From Heliomicrobium modesticaldum Ice1 (GTDB lineage Bacteria; Bacillota; Desulfitobacteriia; Heliobacteriales; Heliobacteriaceae): a stretch of 64,000 nucleotides of DNA. Shown here piece by piece: positions 1 through 8,038 of this stretch. The notes beneath the pieces were generated by a model, which worked only from the letters and a program-made list of their open reading frames with translations, did not search any database and was not told where the DNA came from. The translations under genes were made by a program, and so were the position numbers. Within the stretch, counting starts at the first letter, position 1. Each line of letters begins with the position of its first letter. The stretch covers positions 1,417,001 to 1,481,000 of the forward strand of contig NC_010337.2 of assembly GCF_000019165.1 (NCBI RefSeq), read 5' to 3'.

Positions 1-180
1 GCCAAGGAAGCCATGGAGCATGGACTGCGGGAAGTCGAATGCCTGGTCAAAGGCCCCGGCTCCGGTCGGGAAGCGGCCATCCGCTCCCTGCAAGCCGCCG
101 GTCTGGAAGTCAACATGATCAAAGACGTAACCCCCATCCCCCACAACGGATGCCGGCCGCCGAAGCGTCGCCGCGTCTAA
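1..180 (+). CDS. rpsK: 30S ribosomal protein S11, C-terminal part
   Basis: The window opens inside this gene; 59 codons and a TAA stop are visible. The last residues, [18 protein letters not shown], are the near-invariant S11 C-terminus, which lies on the platform of the small subunit near the mRNA exit and the anti-Shine-Dalgarno region. rpsD starts 29 bases downstream behind its own ribosome-binding site, as expected for the alpha operon (rpsM-rpsK-rpsD-rpoA-rplQ). The 5' part lies outside the window. Confidence 0.97.
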   Translation, partial: AKEAMEHGLREVECLVKGPGSGREAAIRSLQAAGLEVNMIKDVTPIPHNGCRPPKRRRV

Positions 181-209
181 TCTGAACACCTAGGAGGTGC
201 ATCCGCAGA

Positions 210-836
210 ATGGCACGTTATACCGGTCCGGTCTGTCGCCTTTGCCGGCGGGAGGGGGCCAAATTATATCTCAAAGGGGAACGCTGCTACACGGGCAAGT
301 GCGCCGTTGACCGCCGTACCTACGCGCCGGGTCAGCACGGCCAAGGACGCAAGAAGATTTCCGAATATGGTCTGCAGTTGCGGGAGAAACAAAAAGCCCG
401 CCGGGTGTACGGCATTCTGGAAGGCCAATTCCGCGCCTATTTCGCTGAGGCTGACCGCCAGCAAGGCGTCACCGGCGAAAATCTGCTCCGCCTTCTGGAA
501 ACCCGTCTCGACAACGTCGTCTTCCGGCTAGGCTTTGCTCGTTCTCGGAACGAGGCCCGTCAATTTGTTCTGCACAACCACTTTACCCTGAACGGGAAGA
601 AAGTAAACATCCCCTCCATCCAACTGCGGGTGGGTGACGTGATCCAGCTGAAAGAGAAGAGCAAGGATACGCCGCTCTTCAAGGAGATCGTCGACGGCCT
701 CGGCCAGAAGACGCCGCCGGCTTGGTTGGAGCTCGATGTGAACACCCTCTCTGGCCGGGTGATCGCCCTGCCCAAGCGGGAAGACATTGACACGAACCTG
801 CAAGAACACCTGATCGTCGAATTGTACTCCCGCTAG
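210..836 (+). CDS. rpsD: 30S ribosomal protein S4, zinc-finger (C+) form
   Basis: S4 is a primary 16S rRNA-binding protein that starts assembly of the 30S body and in many bacteria also represses its own operon. The 208-residue product has the S4 N-terminal domain followed by an S4 RNA-binding domain from about residue 97 ([15 protein letters not shown]). Four cysteines at positions 9, 12, 26 and 31 form a CxxC...C(x4)C set. This is the zinc-binding version; many Firmicutes carry a cysteine-free paralogue. The ATG follows AGGAGGTG by 11 bases. The gene is the second complete member of the alpha operon and precedes rpoA. Confidence 0.98.
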   Translation: MARYTGPVCRLCRREGAKLYLKGERCYTGKCAVDRRTYAPGQHGQGRKKISEYGLQLREKQKARRVYGILEGQFRAYFAEADRQQGVTGENLLRLLETRLDNVVFRLGFARSRNEARQFVLHNHFTLNGKKVNIPSIQLRVGDVIQLKEKSKDTPLFKEIVDGLGQKTPPAWLELDVNTLSGRVIALPKREDIDTNLQEHLIVELYSR

Positions 837-881
837 TATTAGGGGTTTTCCGATTCAAGCCAAGGGAGGGTTCAGCAGTAC

Positions 882-1826
882 ATGCTGGAAATCGAAAAAC
901 CGAAGATCGAGTGTGTCGCCCGGAGTGACGACGCCACCTACGGCAAGTTTGTGGTCGAGCCTCTGGAGCGAGGTTACGGGGTGACCCTGGGCAACTCCCT
1001 TCGTCGCATTCTCCTTACCTCCCTGTTCGGGGCCGCCGTTACTTCGGTGAAGATCGAGGGTGTTCTTCACGAGTTTTCTACGATACCCGGCGTTGTCGAA
1101 GACACGACGGATATCATCTTGAATCTCAAACAGCTTGCTATCAAGATGCATACTGAAGAATCGCGGACGATCCGTGTTGAGTTCGAGGGAGAAGGGGTCG
1201 TCACCGCAGCGGACATCCTCACCGATGCCGATGTGGAGATCCTCAACCCTGATCAGGTCATCGCCACCGTCGATAAAGGCCGCCTCTTCATGGAGATCAC
1301 TGTGGAGAAGAGCCGCGGCTATATCACGGCCACCAAACACCGCAAGTCGGAGCATGCCATTGGCGTGATCCCCATTGACGCCAACTTCTCGCCGGTCCGC
1401 AAGGTCAACTACCGTGTCGAGGACACCCGCGTCGGCCAGATCACCAATTATGACCGCCTGATCCTTGAGGTGTGGACGAATGGCAGCCTGACGCCCGAAG
1501 AGGCCATCAGCTGGTCGGCCAAGATCATGAACGACTATCTCAAGCTCTTCGTCGCCCTGACGGAGAACACGGAGAACGTGGAGATCATGGTCGAGACGGA
1601 AGAGCGTCCCCAGGACAAGATCCTTGAGATGACCATCGAGGAACTGGACTTGTCTGTTCGCTCCTACAACTGCCTCAAACGGGCTGGCATCAACACTGTG
1701 AAAGACCTGACCAACAAGACGGAAGAAGATATGATCAAGGTGCGCAACCTTGGCCGCAAATCCCTTGAGGAAGTCGACGCCAAGTTGGCAGCCCTTGGTC
1801 TGTCGTTGCGTAAATCGGAAGACTAA
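882..1826 (+). CDS. rpoA: DNA-directed RNA polymerase subunit alpha
   Basis: The alpha subunit dimerises to nucleate RNA polymerase assembly, and its C-terminal domain contacts UP elements and activators. The 314-residue length is normal. The N-terminal domain contains the conserved [15 protein letters not shown] segment (about residues 31-45). The C-terminal domain holds [16 protein letters not shown] and the helix-hairpin-helix [12 protein letters not shown] near residues 286-297. The ATG follows AAGGGAGGG. It lies 45 bases after rpsD and 30 before rplQ, so it is co-transcribed with them. Confidence 0.98.
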   Translation: MLEIEKPKIECVARSDDATYGKFVVEPLERGYGVTLGNSLRRILLTSLFGAAVTSVKIEGVLHEFSTIPGVVEDTTDIILNLKQLAIKMHTEESRTIRVEFEGEGVVTAADILTDADVEILNPDQVIATVDKGRLFMEITVEKSRGYITATKHRKSEHAIGVIPIDANFSPVRKVNYRVEDTRVGQITNYDRLILEVWTNGSLTPEEAISWSAKIMNDYLKLFVALTENTENVEIMVETEERPQDKILEMTIEELDLSVRSYNCLKRAGINTVKDLTNKTEEDMIKVRNLGRKSLEEVDAKLAALGLSLRKSED

Positions 1827-1856
1827 ATCCAGCCCCGTCGCAAAGGAGGGAATCGA

Positions 1857-2195
1857 GTGCCCTACCGTAAATTCAGCCGTCCGACCAACCATCGCCGGGC
1901 GCTGCTGCGCAACATCACCACCTCTCTGCTCAAGCACGGGAAGATTGTGACCACCGAGCCGAAGGCCAAAGAACTGCGCCGGATCGCTGACAAGATGATC
2001 ACCCTGGGTAAGCAAGGCGATCTGCATGCGCGCCGTCAAGCGCTGGCCTTCATCCAGGAAGAATCGGTCGTCACCCATCTGTTCAAAGAAATCGCCCCTA
2101 AATACGCCACACGGCAAGGCGGTTACACCCGTGTCCTGAAAGCCGGGTTCCGCCGCGGCGACGCTGCCCCCATGTGTATCGTCGAGCTCGTCTAG
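1857..2195 (+). CDS. rplQ: 50S ribosomal protein L17
   Basis: L17 is a 112-residue bacterial ribosomal protein near the peptide exit tunnel. The sequence begins [19 protein letters not shown], typical of the family, and ends in the usual PMCIVELV tail. The start is GTG, placed 7 bases after AAAGGAGGG. It is the last gene of the alpha operon and is followed by a stem-loop (2201-2220). The downstream ecf genes, normally directly adjacent, are displaced by about 415 bases. Confidence 0.97.
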   Translation: MPYRKFSRPTNHRRALLRNITTSLLKHGKIVTTEPKAKELRRIADKMITLGKQGDLHARRQALAFIQEESVVTHLFKEIAPKYATRQGGYTRVLKAGFRRGDAAPMCIVELV

Positions 2196-2200
2196 TCCTT

Positions 2201-2220
2201 TAGCCCGCTTTGGCGGGCTA
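2201..2220 (+). terminator. Stem-loop after rplQ
   Basis: A perfect 8-bp stem (TAGCCCGC / GCGGGCTA) with a TTTG loop begins 5 bases after the rplQ stop. Only a broken T-rich run follows (TTGGCGTGTGTTGTTCTCTT), so termination may be partial. Confidence 0.6.
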
Positions 2221-2312
2221 TTGGCGTGTGTTGTTCTCTTGCGAGGTCAGGGCCGTTGATCCTGTGGATCAGGGGTTCCTGGCTTTCCTTTTAGGCGGCG
2301 TGTATTGCGCGA

Positions 2313-2483
2313 CGGGGTGGAATGGCTTCGCTCGCTAAGGGCTGCGCGGCTGCTCGCTTGTCTGCTCCGCTAGGACGCCAAACCTTTCGGGCTTTTCTGC
2401 ATGTTCTGGCGTCCTTAACGCTTCGCAGACTGCGCTCGCTGACGCCGCTTCGCCCAAATCGCTCGCTGTGCTATTCCACCCCG
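2313..2483. repeat. Long imperfect inverted repeat in the rplQ-ecfA1 gap
   Basis: The 414-base gap between rplQ and ecfA1 contains no convincing gene. It is dominated by a 171-base imperfect palindrome. The outer arms are an exact 11-bp match (CGGGGTGGAAT at 2313-2323, complement at 2473-2483). The inner arms are an exact 9-bp match (AGGACGCCA at 2372-2380, complement at 2407-2415) around a 26-base loop. The sequence between is rich in CGCTCGCT and CTTCGC words that pair in part. It could be a miniature mobile element or a folded RNA. No terminal target duplication is obvious. Confidence 0.55.
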
Positions 2484-2609
2484 ATGTGACAGCCGCCCGT
2501 AGCCAAAAACACTTACTGTTCCGTCTACTCGATGGCACTGGTGCGATACTTCTGACCTTAGGCTGATGTATTTTGAGCGATTAGCCGCTTCATGTAAAGG
2601 CCCCGTGGA

Positions 2610-3464
2610 TTGGGGGATAAGTCTTTGATCAGCGTTGAAAACGTAAGCTTTCAATACCGGAATCCTGACGGCGACGCCATACAAGCGCTCTCGAATGTGT
2701 CGATCACGATCCGCTCCGGCGAATGGGTGGCGGTGCTGGGGGCGAATGGGTCGGGGAAGTCGACCCTGGCGAAGCATTTGAATGCCTTGCTGACGCCTGC
2801 CGAGGGGCGGGTGCTGGTGGACGGGTTGGACACGAAAGACGCTCGGCAGCGCTATGACATCCGGCGGCGGGTGGGGATGGTCTTTCAGAACCCGGACAAC
2901 CAGTTGGTGGCGACGACGGTGGAGGAGGATGTGGCCTTTGGGCCGGAGAATCTGGGCTTGCCTTCGGAGGAGATCCGGCGGCGCGTCGATGCGGCGTTAG
3001 CGGTTGTCGGTTTGCAGTCTCTGCGGGAGCGTCCGCCCCATGATCTGTCGGGCGGGCAGAAGCAGCGGGTGGCTATTGCCGGCGCTTTGGCGCTTCAGCC
3101 GGCCTATCTGGTCTTCGATGAAGCCACGTCGATGTTAGACCCGCAGAGCCGCCGCGAGGTGCTCCAGACGGTCCGTCGCTTACATAAGGAGCTGGCGATG
3201 ACGGTCATCACGATCACCCATGACATGGATGAGGCGGCAGAGGCGGAACGGCTTGTCGTCATGTCACAAGGTAGGGTGGTCTTTGACGGTTTGCCCGAGT
3301 CGCTCTTTCGAGAGGAAAGCCTCTTGGAACAGGCCGGTTTGGAACCGCCGCCGTCGGCCGAGATCGCCCGTCGCTTGCGGGAAAGGGGACTGACGATCCC
3401 CCTGGAAGCAGTCACGATGGAAAAGTTGGTGAATGCCCTGTGCCGATTGCAATCCGACAACTGA
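2610..3464 (+). CDS. ecfA1: Energy-coupling factor transporter ATPase EcfA1
   Basis: One of two ABC ATPases that power the shared energy-coupling module of group II ECF vitamin/metal importers, at the inner face of the membrane. Seen in the sequence: Walker A GANGSGKST at residues 44-52, Q-loop Q93 in FQNPDNQ, signature LSGGQ at 146-150, Walker B with D170-E171, and the switch His in THDMDEA. The start used is TTG 2610 behind AAAGG. A second TTG at 2625, 7 bases after GGGGGA, is equally possible and would remove five residues. The 3' end overlaps ecfA2 by 25 bases, implying coupled translation. Confidence 0.95.
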   Translation: MGDKSLISVENVSFQYRNPDGDAIQALSNVSITIRSGEWVAVLGANGSGKSTLAKHLNALLTPAEGRVLVDGLDTKDARQRYDIRRRVGMVFQNPDNQLVATTVEEDVAFGPENLGLPSEEIRRRVDAALAVVGLQSLRERPPHDLSGGQKQRVAIAGALALQPAYLVFDEATSMLDPQSRREVLQTVRRLHKELAMTVITITHDMDEAAEAERLVVMSQGRVVFDGLPESLFREESLLEQAGLEPPPSAEIARRLRERGLTIPLEAVTMEKLVNALCRLQSDN

Positions 3465-4360
3465 GTCATGTCTACAAAGCGGCGACGCCGCTGGCGGTCA
3501 GGGCGCTCTTTGATGTCGATCTGTCTGTCCGTGACGGGGAACTAGTCGGCATCGTGGGACGCACCGGTTCGGGGAAATCAACGCTGATCCAGCATCTCAA
3601 TGGGCTCTTGATACCCACCTCCGGCGCCGTTGTTGTTGATGAGATCACGATCAGCGGTTCCGACGACAAGGGTTCGCAGCCCGGAGGCTCCCATGCCAAA
3701 GGCACGAACCCCACCAACAAAGACGCCTTTCGCCGGTTGCGTCAGCGGGTGGGCATTGTCTTTCAATACCCGGAGCATCAACTCTTCGATGAAACCGTCT
3801 ATGATGACATCGCTTTCGGACCCCGCAACCTCCGCCTCAACGAAGAGGAAGTGGATCGCCGAGTGCGGAAAGCGATGGGCTTGGTCGGCTTGGACGTCGA
3901 AGCGATGGCAAAGCGTTCTCCTTTACAACTGAGCGGCGGTCAGAAACGGAGGGTGGCCCTAGCCGGCGTCTTGGCCATGGGTCCCCAAAAGCTGATCCTT
4001 GATGAACCGACGGCTGGTCTTGACCCACAGGGGCGGCGCAGGTTGCTGGCCTTGATCGATGACCTTCACCGCCGCCAGGGCATGACCATCGTCATGGTCA
4101 GCCACCACATGGAAGAGGTGGCCCAGCTGGCCGATCGCTTGGCGATTATGGACCAGGGGCGGCTTGTGCTTGAAGGTTCGCCTGTAGAGGTCTTCGCGGC
4201 AGCTGACAGGATCGCCGACCTCGGCCTGGAGCTGCCTTTTGCTGCGCGGCTTTTGCACCGCTTGCGCCAGGAGGGACTGCCTGTTGATAAGCAGGCAGTC
4301 GACATGGAAGGCGCTGCAGAGGAAATTTTACGGGCGTTGGGGGTGAGGCAGCCATGCTAA
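3440..4360 (+). CDS. ecfA2: Energy-coupling factor transporter ATPase EcfA2
   Basis: Partner ATPase of EcfA1 in the ECF module. Walker A is GRTGSGKST at residues 40-48; Q109 lies in FQYPEHQ; the signature is LSGGQ; Walker B ends LILDEPTAGLDP. Between about residues 73 and 95 there is a Gly/Ser/Asn-rich insert (GSDDKGSQPGGSHAKG and following) absent from typical EcfA2 proteins. It falls between the Walker A helix and the Q-loop. The GTG start lies inside the end of ecfA1, and the stop overlaps the ecfT start by 7 bases. Confidence 0.95.
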   Translation: MPIAIRQLSHVYKAATPLAVRALFDVDLSVRDGELVGIVGRTGSGKSTLIQHLNGLLIPTSGAVVVDEITISGSDDKGSQPGGSHAKGTNPTNKDAFRRLRQRVGIVFQYPEHQLFDETVYDDIAFGPRNLRLNEEEVDRRVRKAMGLVGLDVEAMAKRSPLQLSGGQKRRVALAGVLAMGPQKLILDEPTAGLDPQGRRRLLALIDDLHRRQGMTIVMVSHHMEEVAQLADRLAIMDQGRLVLEGSPVEVFAAADRIADLGLELPFAARLLHRLRQEGLPVDKQAVDMEGAAEEILRALGVRQPC

Positions 4361-5154
4361 AAGACATCACCCTCGGCCAGTACGTTCCCCTCGATTCACC
4401 GGTCCACCGGCTTGACCCGCGTACCAAAGTGATAGCGACGCTGCTTTTCAGCATCGCCCTCTTCCTGTTGCCCACGCTGCGCTCGGTCACCCTGGCCGGT
4501 CTGCCCATCATCATCGCTATCGTGGCGACCCGGTTGCCGATCCACTATATCCTCCGGGGGATCAAGCCGCTCTGGATCTTCATCGTCTTCACCCTGCTCG
4601 TCCATCTGTTGAGTACGCCGGGGGAGACGGCGGTGAGGCTCGGCCCTTTCGCTATCACCTGGGAAGGGCTTCGACAGGGGGCCATGGTGAGCCAGCGACT
4701 GATCTGGCTCTACGCCGCCACATCGCTCTTGACGCTGACCACATCGCCGATTGCCCTCACCGACGGCTTGGAACTTCTCCTTTCACCGGGAAAGAGGATC
4801 GGCTTGCCGGTCCACGAGTTCGCCATGATGACATCGATCGCCTTGCGGTTCATCCCGACGCTGATTGAAGAGACGGAAAAGATCATGAAAGCCCAGTCAT
4901 CACGGGGGGCCGACTTCGACAGCGGCAGCCTGGTGGCGAGGGTAAAAAGCTTGGTTCCTCTGATGGTGCCGCTGTTGCTTTCCGCCTTTCGCCGGGCCGA
5001 TGAATTAGCCATGGCCATGGAGGCCCGTTGTTACCGGGGAGGGGAAGGGCGGACCCGCATGCGGCCTTTGGTCATGTCCGGCAAGGACTATGCCGTCACC
5101 GTCGCCGTCTCAGGCGTTTTTATCTTGATCTGTCTCTGGAAAAAGGCCCTGTAA
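4354..5154 (+). CDS. ecfT: Energy-coupling factor transporter transmembrane protein EcfT
   Basis: EcfT is the membrane scaffold that links the two ATPases to exchangeable substrate-binding S components. The 266-residue protein starts LGQYVPLDSPVHRLDPRTK, as the family does. It has several hydrophobic segments (roughly residues 28-60, 68-85, 105-125 and near the C-terminus). Two Arg-Gly coupling motifs (SSRGADF and ARCYRGG) occur in the cytoplasmic helices, where EcfT docks to the ATPases. No S component is encoded in the window, so the imported substrate cannot be told. Confidence 0.93.
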   Translation: MLKDITLGQYVPLDSPVHRLDPRTKVIATLLFSIALFLLPTLRSVTLAGLPIIIAIVATRLPIHYILRGIKPLWIFIVFTLLVHLLSTPGETAVRLGPFAITWEGLRQGAMVSQRLIWLYAATSLLTLTTSPIALTDGLELLLSPGKRIGLPVHEFAMMTSIALRFIPTLIEETEKIMKAQSSRGADFDSGSLVARVKSLVPLMVPLLLSAFRRADELAMAMEARCYRGGEGRTRMRPLVMSGKDYAVTVAVSGVFILICLWKKAL

Positions 5155-5168
5155 ACTGTAAATAGTCT

Positions 5169-5285
5169 GATGAGATGGAGATAGACTCAACGGGTTGGCC
5201 AGGTGCCCGACAAACGAGAGAGACTTCCGATGAATCGGAGATAGACGATGAAGCGGAGATATAGCCGATGAATTGGAGATACGCC
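5169..5285 (+). repeat. Short direct repeats before truA
   Basis: Four imperfect copies of an 18-20 bp unit, consensus GATGAATCGGAGATAGAC, occur at 5169-5186, 5229-5246, 5247-5266 and 5267-5285. The last three are contiguous. Each carries GGAGA. The copy in the last unit sits 9 bases before the truA ATG and serves as its ribosome-binding site. Confidence 0.8.
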
Positions 5286-5287
5286 CC

Positions 5288-6067
5288 ATGAGCGAACGCC
5301 GTCTAAAACTGACCGTGGCCTATGACGGAACCTGCTACCACGGTTTTCAGACCCAGGAGAACCCTGCCCTTCCCACCATTCAGGATGCCTTGGTCCGGGC
5401 GATCAAAGTTCTGACCGGTGAGGAGGTCAAGGTGAACTGTGCCGGGCGCACCGACGCCGGTGTCCATGCCCGAGGGCAGGTTGTCGATTTTGTCACGTCG
5501 TCGCCGATCCCCGATGACCGGTTTCCCTTTGCCATGAACGCGATCCTTCCGCCGGACGTCGCCGTTGTAGCGGCGAAGACAGTGCCTTTGGCGTTTCACT
5601 CCCGCTTCGGCGCCCTCGGCAAGCACTACCGCTATACCATCTACAACCACCGCATCCCGTCGCCCTTTCACCGGCGCTATTCTCACCAGGTCTTCCCGCC
5701 CCTTCAGTTTGAGGCCATGGCGGCGGCAGCGCAGTGCTTTGTCGGAACCCATGACTTTCGCGGTTTTTGCGCCACCGGCAGCCCTGTCAAGGACTTTGTC
5801 CGCACCGTTTACCGCTGTGACCTGACGAGGCAGGAAGAACACCGGTTGGTCCTCGACGTGATGGGTAACGGCTTTTTGTACAACATGATCCGCATCATCG
5901 CCGGGACGCTGATCGATGTGGGCAAGGGCAAGATCGCCCTTGAGGAGATCCCGGCGATCATTGCCTCCCGTGACCGCACCCGGGCCGGGATGACAGCGCC
6001 GCCACAGGGACTTTGCTTGATGAAGGTCTGGCACGATCCCCTTGACTTTCCTTTCAACGTAAAATAG
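5288..6067 (+). CDS. truA: tRNA pseudouridine(38-40) synthase TruA
   Basis: TruA converts uridines 38-40 of the tRNA anticodon arm to pseudouridine. The catalytic aspartate is D56 in CAGRTDAGVHARGQV, and the protein begins with the usual LTVAYDGTCYHGFQ. The length is 259 residues. ATG 5288 is preferred because GGAG lies 9 bases upstream; an in-frame TTG at 5273 would add five residues inside the repeat and has no separate ribosome site. Its place between ecfT and rplM is the standard Firmicutes order. Confidence 0.95.
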   Translation: MSERRLKLTVAYDGTCYHGFQTQENPALPTIQDALVRAIKVLTGEEVKVNCAGRTDAGVHARGQVVDFVTSSPIPDDRFPFAMNAILPPDVAVVAAKTVPLAFHSRFGALGKHYRYTIYNHRIPSPFHRRYSHQVFPPLQFEAMAAAAQCFVGTHDFRGFCATGSPVKDFVRTVYRCDLTRQEEHRLVLDVMGNGFLYNMIRIIAGTLIDVGKGKIALEEIPAIIASRDRTRAGMTAPPQGLCLMKVWHDPLDFPFNVK

Positions 6068-6277
6068 AATACTATAGTGAGTTTTTCTCCAAAACTTCTA
6101 CTAGCCCCAGAAGTCAGGAGAGAGGCCCTTCACTGAAAAGCCACCGGAGGCGTTTCCTTCACAGTGACACGCCAGGCGGAGTGGGCACCCGGCGTTGCGG
6201 GCGGCGACGACCGGCCAAACGAATGCAGGGCCGCCCCGATAGGATAAACAGGACGATACCTTTGAGGAGGGAACGCG

Positions 6278-6712
6278 ATGAGCACCTTCATGGCTAAGGC
6301 CGAAGACGTCGAACGCAAGTGGTACGTCATCGACGCCGCCGACAAGCCCCTGGGCCGGGTCGCTTCCGAGGCTGCCCGCTTGCTGCGCGGAAAGCATAAA
6401 CCCATTTTTACCCCCCATGTGGACACCGGCGATCATGTCATCATCATCAACGCCGAGAAAGTGGCCCTGACCGGCAAGAAACTGACCCAAAAGCTGTATT
6501 ACCATCATTCCCGCTACCCTGGTGGGATGACCCTGATCAACTACGGCACCCTGCTGAAGACCAGGCCGGAGCGCGCCGTCGAAAAAGCGATCAAGGGCAT
6601 GCTGCCCAAAAACCGCCTGGGCGAGCAGATGTATCGCAAGCTCAATGTCTACAAAGGCGAAGCGCACCCCCATCAGGCCCAAAAACCGGAAGCCTGGACC
6701 ATTCGGGATTAG
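6278..6712 (+). CDS. rplM: 50S ribosomal protein L13
   Basis: L13 is an early-assembly protein of the large subunit. The 144-residue product contains the family signatures [17 protein letters not shown] and [15 protein letters not shown], and ends [15 protein letters not shown]. The ATG follows GAGGAGGG. It forms a two-gene operon with rpsI, 18 bases downstream. The 210-base leader (6068-6277) is GC-rich and could hold the L13 autoregulatory leader known from Bacillus, but I could not match its conserved core by eye. Confidence 0.97.
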   Translation: MSTFMAKAEDVERKWYVIDAADKPLGRVASEAARLLRGKHKPIFTPHVDTGDHVIIINAEKVALTGKKLTQKLYYHHSRYPGGMTLINYGTLLKTRPERAVEKAIKGMLPKNRLGEQMYRKLNVYKGEAHPHQAQKPEAWTIRD

Positions 6713-6730
6713 GGAAGGAGGTAGTCACCT

Positions 6731-7123
6731 GTGGCCCAAGTGCAATTTTTAGGAACCGGTCGCCGGAAGAAGTCGGTCGCCCGCGTGCGTCTCGTTCCCG
6801 GTGACGGCAAATTCCTCATCAATAACCGTTCGCTGATGGAATACTTCGGGAAGAAAACGCTGGAGATGATCGTCCGTCAGCCTCTCGAGCTGACCAAGAG
6901 CGAAGGTCGTTTCGACGTCCTCTGCAACGTCCACGGCGGCGGCACCAGCGGACAAGCCGGCGCCATCCGCCTCGGCATCGCTCGGGCGCTGTTGAAAGCC
7001 GATATCGGCCTGCGCCCTGTCCTCAAGCGCGCCGGATTCCTCACCCGCGATCCCCGGGCGAAGGAACGGAAAAAATACGGCCTCAAAGCAGCCCGTCGCG
7101 CTCCCCAGTTCTCCAAGCGCTAA
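6731..7123 (+). CDS. rpsI: 30S ribosomal protein S9
   Basis: S9 has a C-terminal tail that reaches the P-site tRNA. The 130-residue product carries [19 protein letters not shown] at the N-terminus and ends [17 protein letters not shown], the characteristic tail with a final Lys-Arg. The GTG start lies behind AAGGAGGT. A strong terminator follows at 7203-7231. Confidence 0.97.
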   Translation: MAQVQFLGTGRRKKSVARVRLVPGDGKFLINNRSLMEYFGKKTLEMIVRQPLELTKSEGRFDVLCNVHGGGTSGQAGAIRLGIARALLKADIGLRPVLKRAGFLTRDPRAKERKKYGLKAARRAPQFSKR

Positions 7124-7202
7124 TTTGTCTCGCTGTCGATGCCAGTCTCGAGTATCATTCGAAACGGGACCTGACAGGCGCATCATGCTACAGCTACAGA
7201 AA

Positions 7203-7231
7203 AAGCGAACCTGCATCGGTTCGCTTTTTTT
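7203..7231 (+). terminator. Rho-independent terminator of rplM-rpsI
   Basis: The stem AAGCGAACC / GGTTCGCTT (7203-7211 with 7219-7227) has a 7-base loop and is followed by a run of T residues. Confidence 0.9.
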
Positions 7232-7401
7232 GTTCCGCTTCGCCTTCGCGCCCTGATAAAAGGGTTTATCGCTATCGGCAGAGAATATAGGTTGATAAGA
7301 AATTTATTGATAACTTATTAAAGTACGTCATCATCGGACCGATGAAAGTGATTATCCCTGCTTTTGCAAACTGTAAGGGACAAGCATAGGTGAGCGATAT
7401 C

Positions 7402-7449
7402 GGAGGAACCCCAGCCGACCCACCTGGCCCTGTTCGGGGCGTCGCCTCC
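7402..7449 (+). promoter_or_regulatory. Structured untranslated region before cheW
   Basis: The 347-base gap between the rpsI terminator and cheW shows no credible gene; a minus-strand ORF here lacks a ribosome site. Within it GGAGG (7402-7406) can pair with CCTCC (7445-7449), and CCCC (7409-7412) with GGGG (7436-7439), giving a stacked hairpin with an asymmetric internal loop. It may be a 5' leader element of the chemotaxis-type operon. I could not assign it to a known riboswitch class. Confidence 0.35.
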
Positions 7450-7578
7450 GCAGTCAATTCGTACTTGCTAGCCTTTGGTATTAAGCGTATGATCGAACTA
7501 CAAACAAGATGAAGAATCGAGCCTAAGGCCATATCGGCAATCCGGTCAGCAGCAGATCTCTGGAAAGGGGAAACTTGC

Positions 7579-7998
7579 GTGGAGGCCTTTCAGATCGTCA
7601 CATTCTCACTGGGGACCGAGGCGTACGGCGTTCCGATCGAACAGGTGCAGGAGATCATCCGGCCGTCGCCGGTGACCTATATCCCCTATGCGCCGCCCCA
7701 TGTGCTCGGCTTGATCAACCTTCGAGGGAACGTGATCCCTGTGATCGATCTCCGGCGCCGCCTGAGCTTGGACCCGCAGGGCGATGGAAAATATAACCGC
7801 ATCATTGTCGTTTACCTCGATGACATCGTTGTCGGCTTGTGGGTCGACGCCGTCTCTGCGGTGACGACTGTCCGCGAAGAGATGTTGGCTGATAACCCCG
7901 AAGGTCTCAGTGTGGGGGAACAGTTCATCGACAAGGTGGTCAAGACGGATGAACGGCTGATCGCCTTGCTGAACATCCCTGCATTGATTCAGCATTGA
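7579..7998 (+). CDS. cheW: CheW-type coupling protein
   Basis: CheW links chemoreceptors to the histidine kinase CheA in membrane-bound arrays. The 139-residue protein is a single CheW domain with the usual FSLGTEAYGVPIEQVQEI start and NLRGNVIPVIDLRRRL in the middle. The GTG start follows AAAGGGG. It is first in a run of four same-strand genes (cheW, cheA, STAS, receptor) and lies 40 bases before cheA, so the products probably form one signalling unit. Confidence 0.93.
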   Translation: MEAFQIVTFSLGTEAYGVPIEQVQEIIRPSPVTYIPYAPPHVLGLINLRGNVIPVIDLRRRLSLDPQGDGKYNRIIVVYLDDIVVGLWVDAVSAVTTVREEMLADNPEGLSVGEQFIDKVVKTDERLIALLNIPALIQH

Positions 7999-8038
7999 AA
8001 CCACCCTGGAATGAGCCGGAACGGAGGAGGTGACGGGG

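Noticed and set aside
855-2117. Long minus-strand ORF opposite rpoA-rplQ
   Set aside because: A shadow of codon bias in the real genes; similar long antisense frames occur opposite groEL, argJ, argD, carB, argH and iorA.
6068-6277. L13 leader RNA before rplM
   Set aside because: Position fits, but I could not recognise the conserved core, so it is not listed as a feature.
7330-7480. Cyclic-di-GMP-I (GEMM) or ydaO-type riboswitch before cheW
   Set aside because: Some words look similar (GCAAAC, GGGAC, GGAGGAACCCC), but the helices and conserved tetraloop or pseudoknot positions did not line up. Kept only as an unclassified structured leader.
7272-7532. Minus-strand ORF of 86 codons upstream of cheW
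   Set aside because: No ribosome site, no domain, and it overlaps the structured leader on the other strand.
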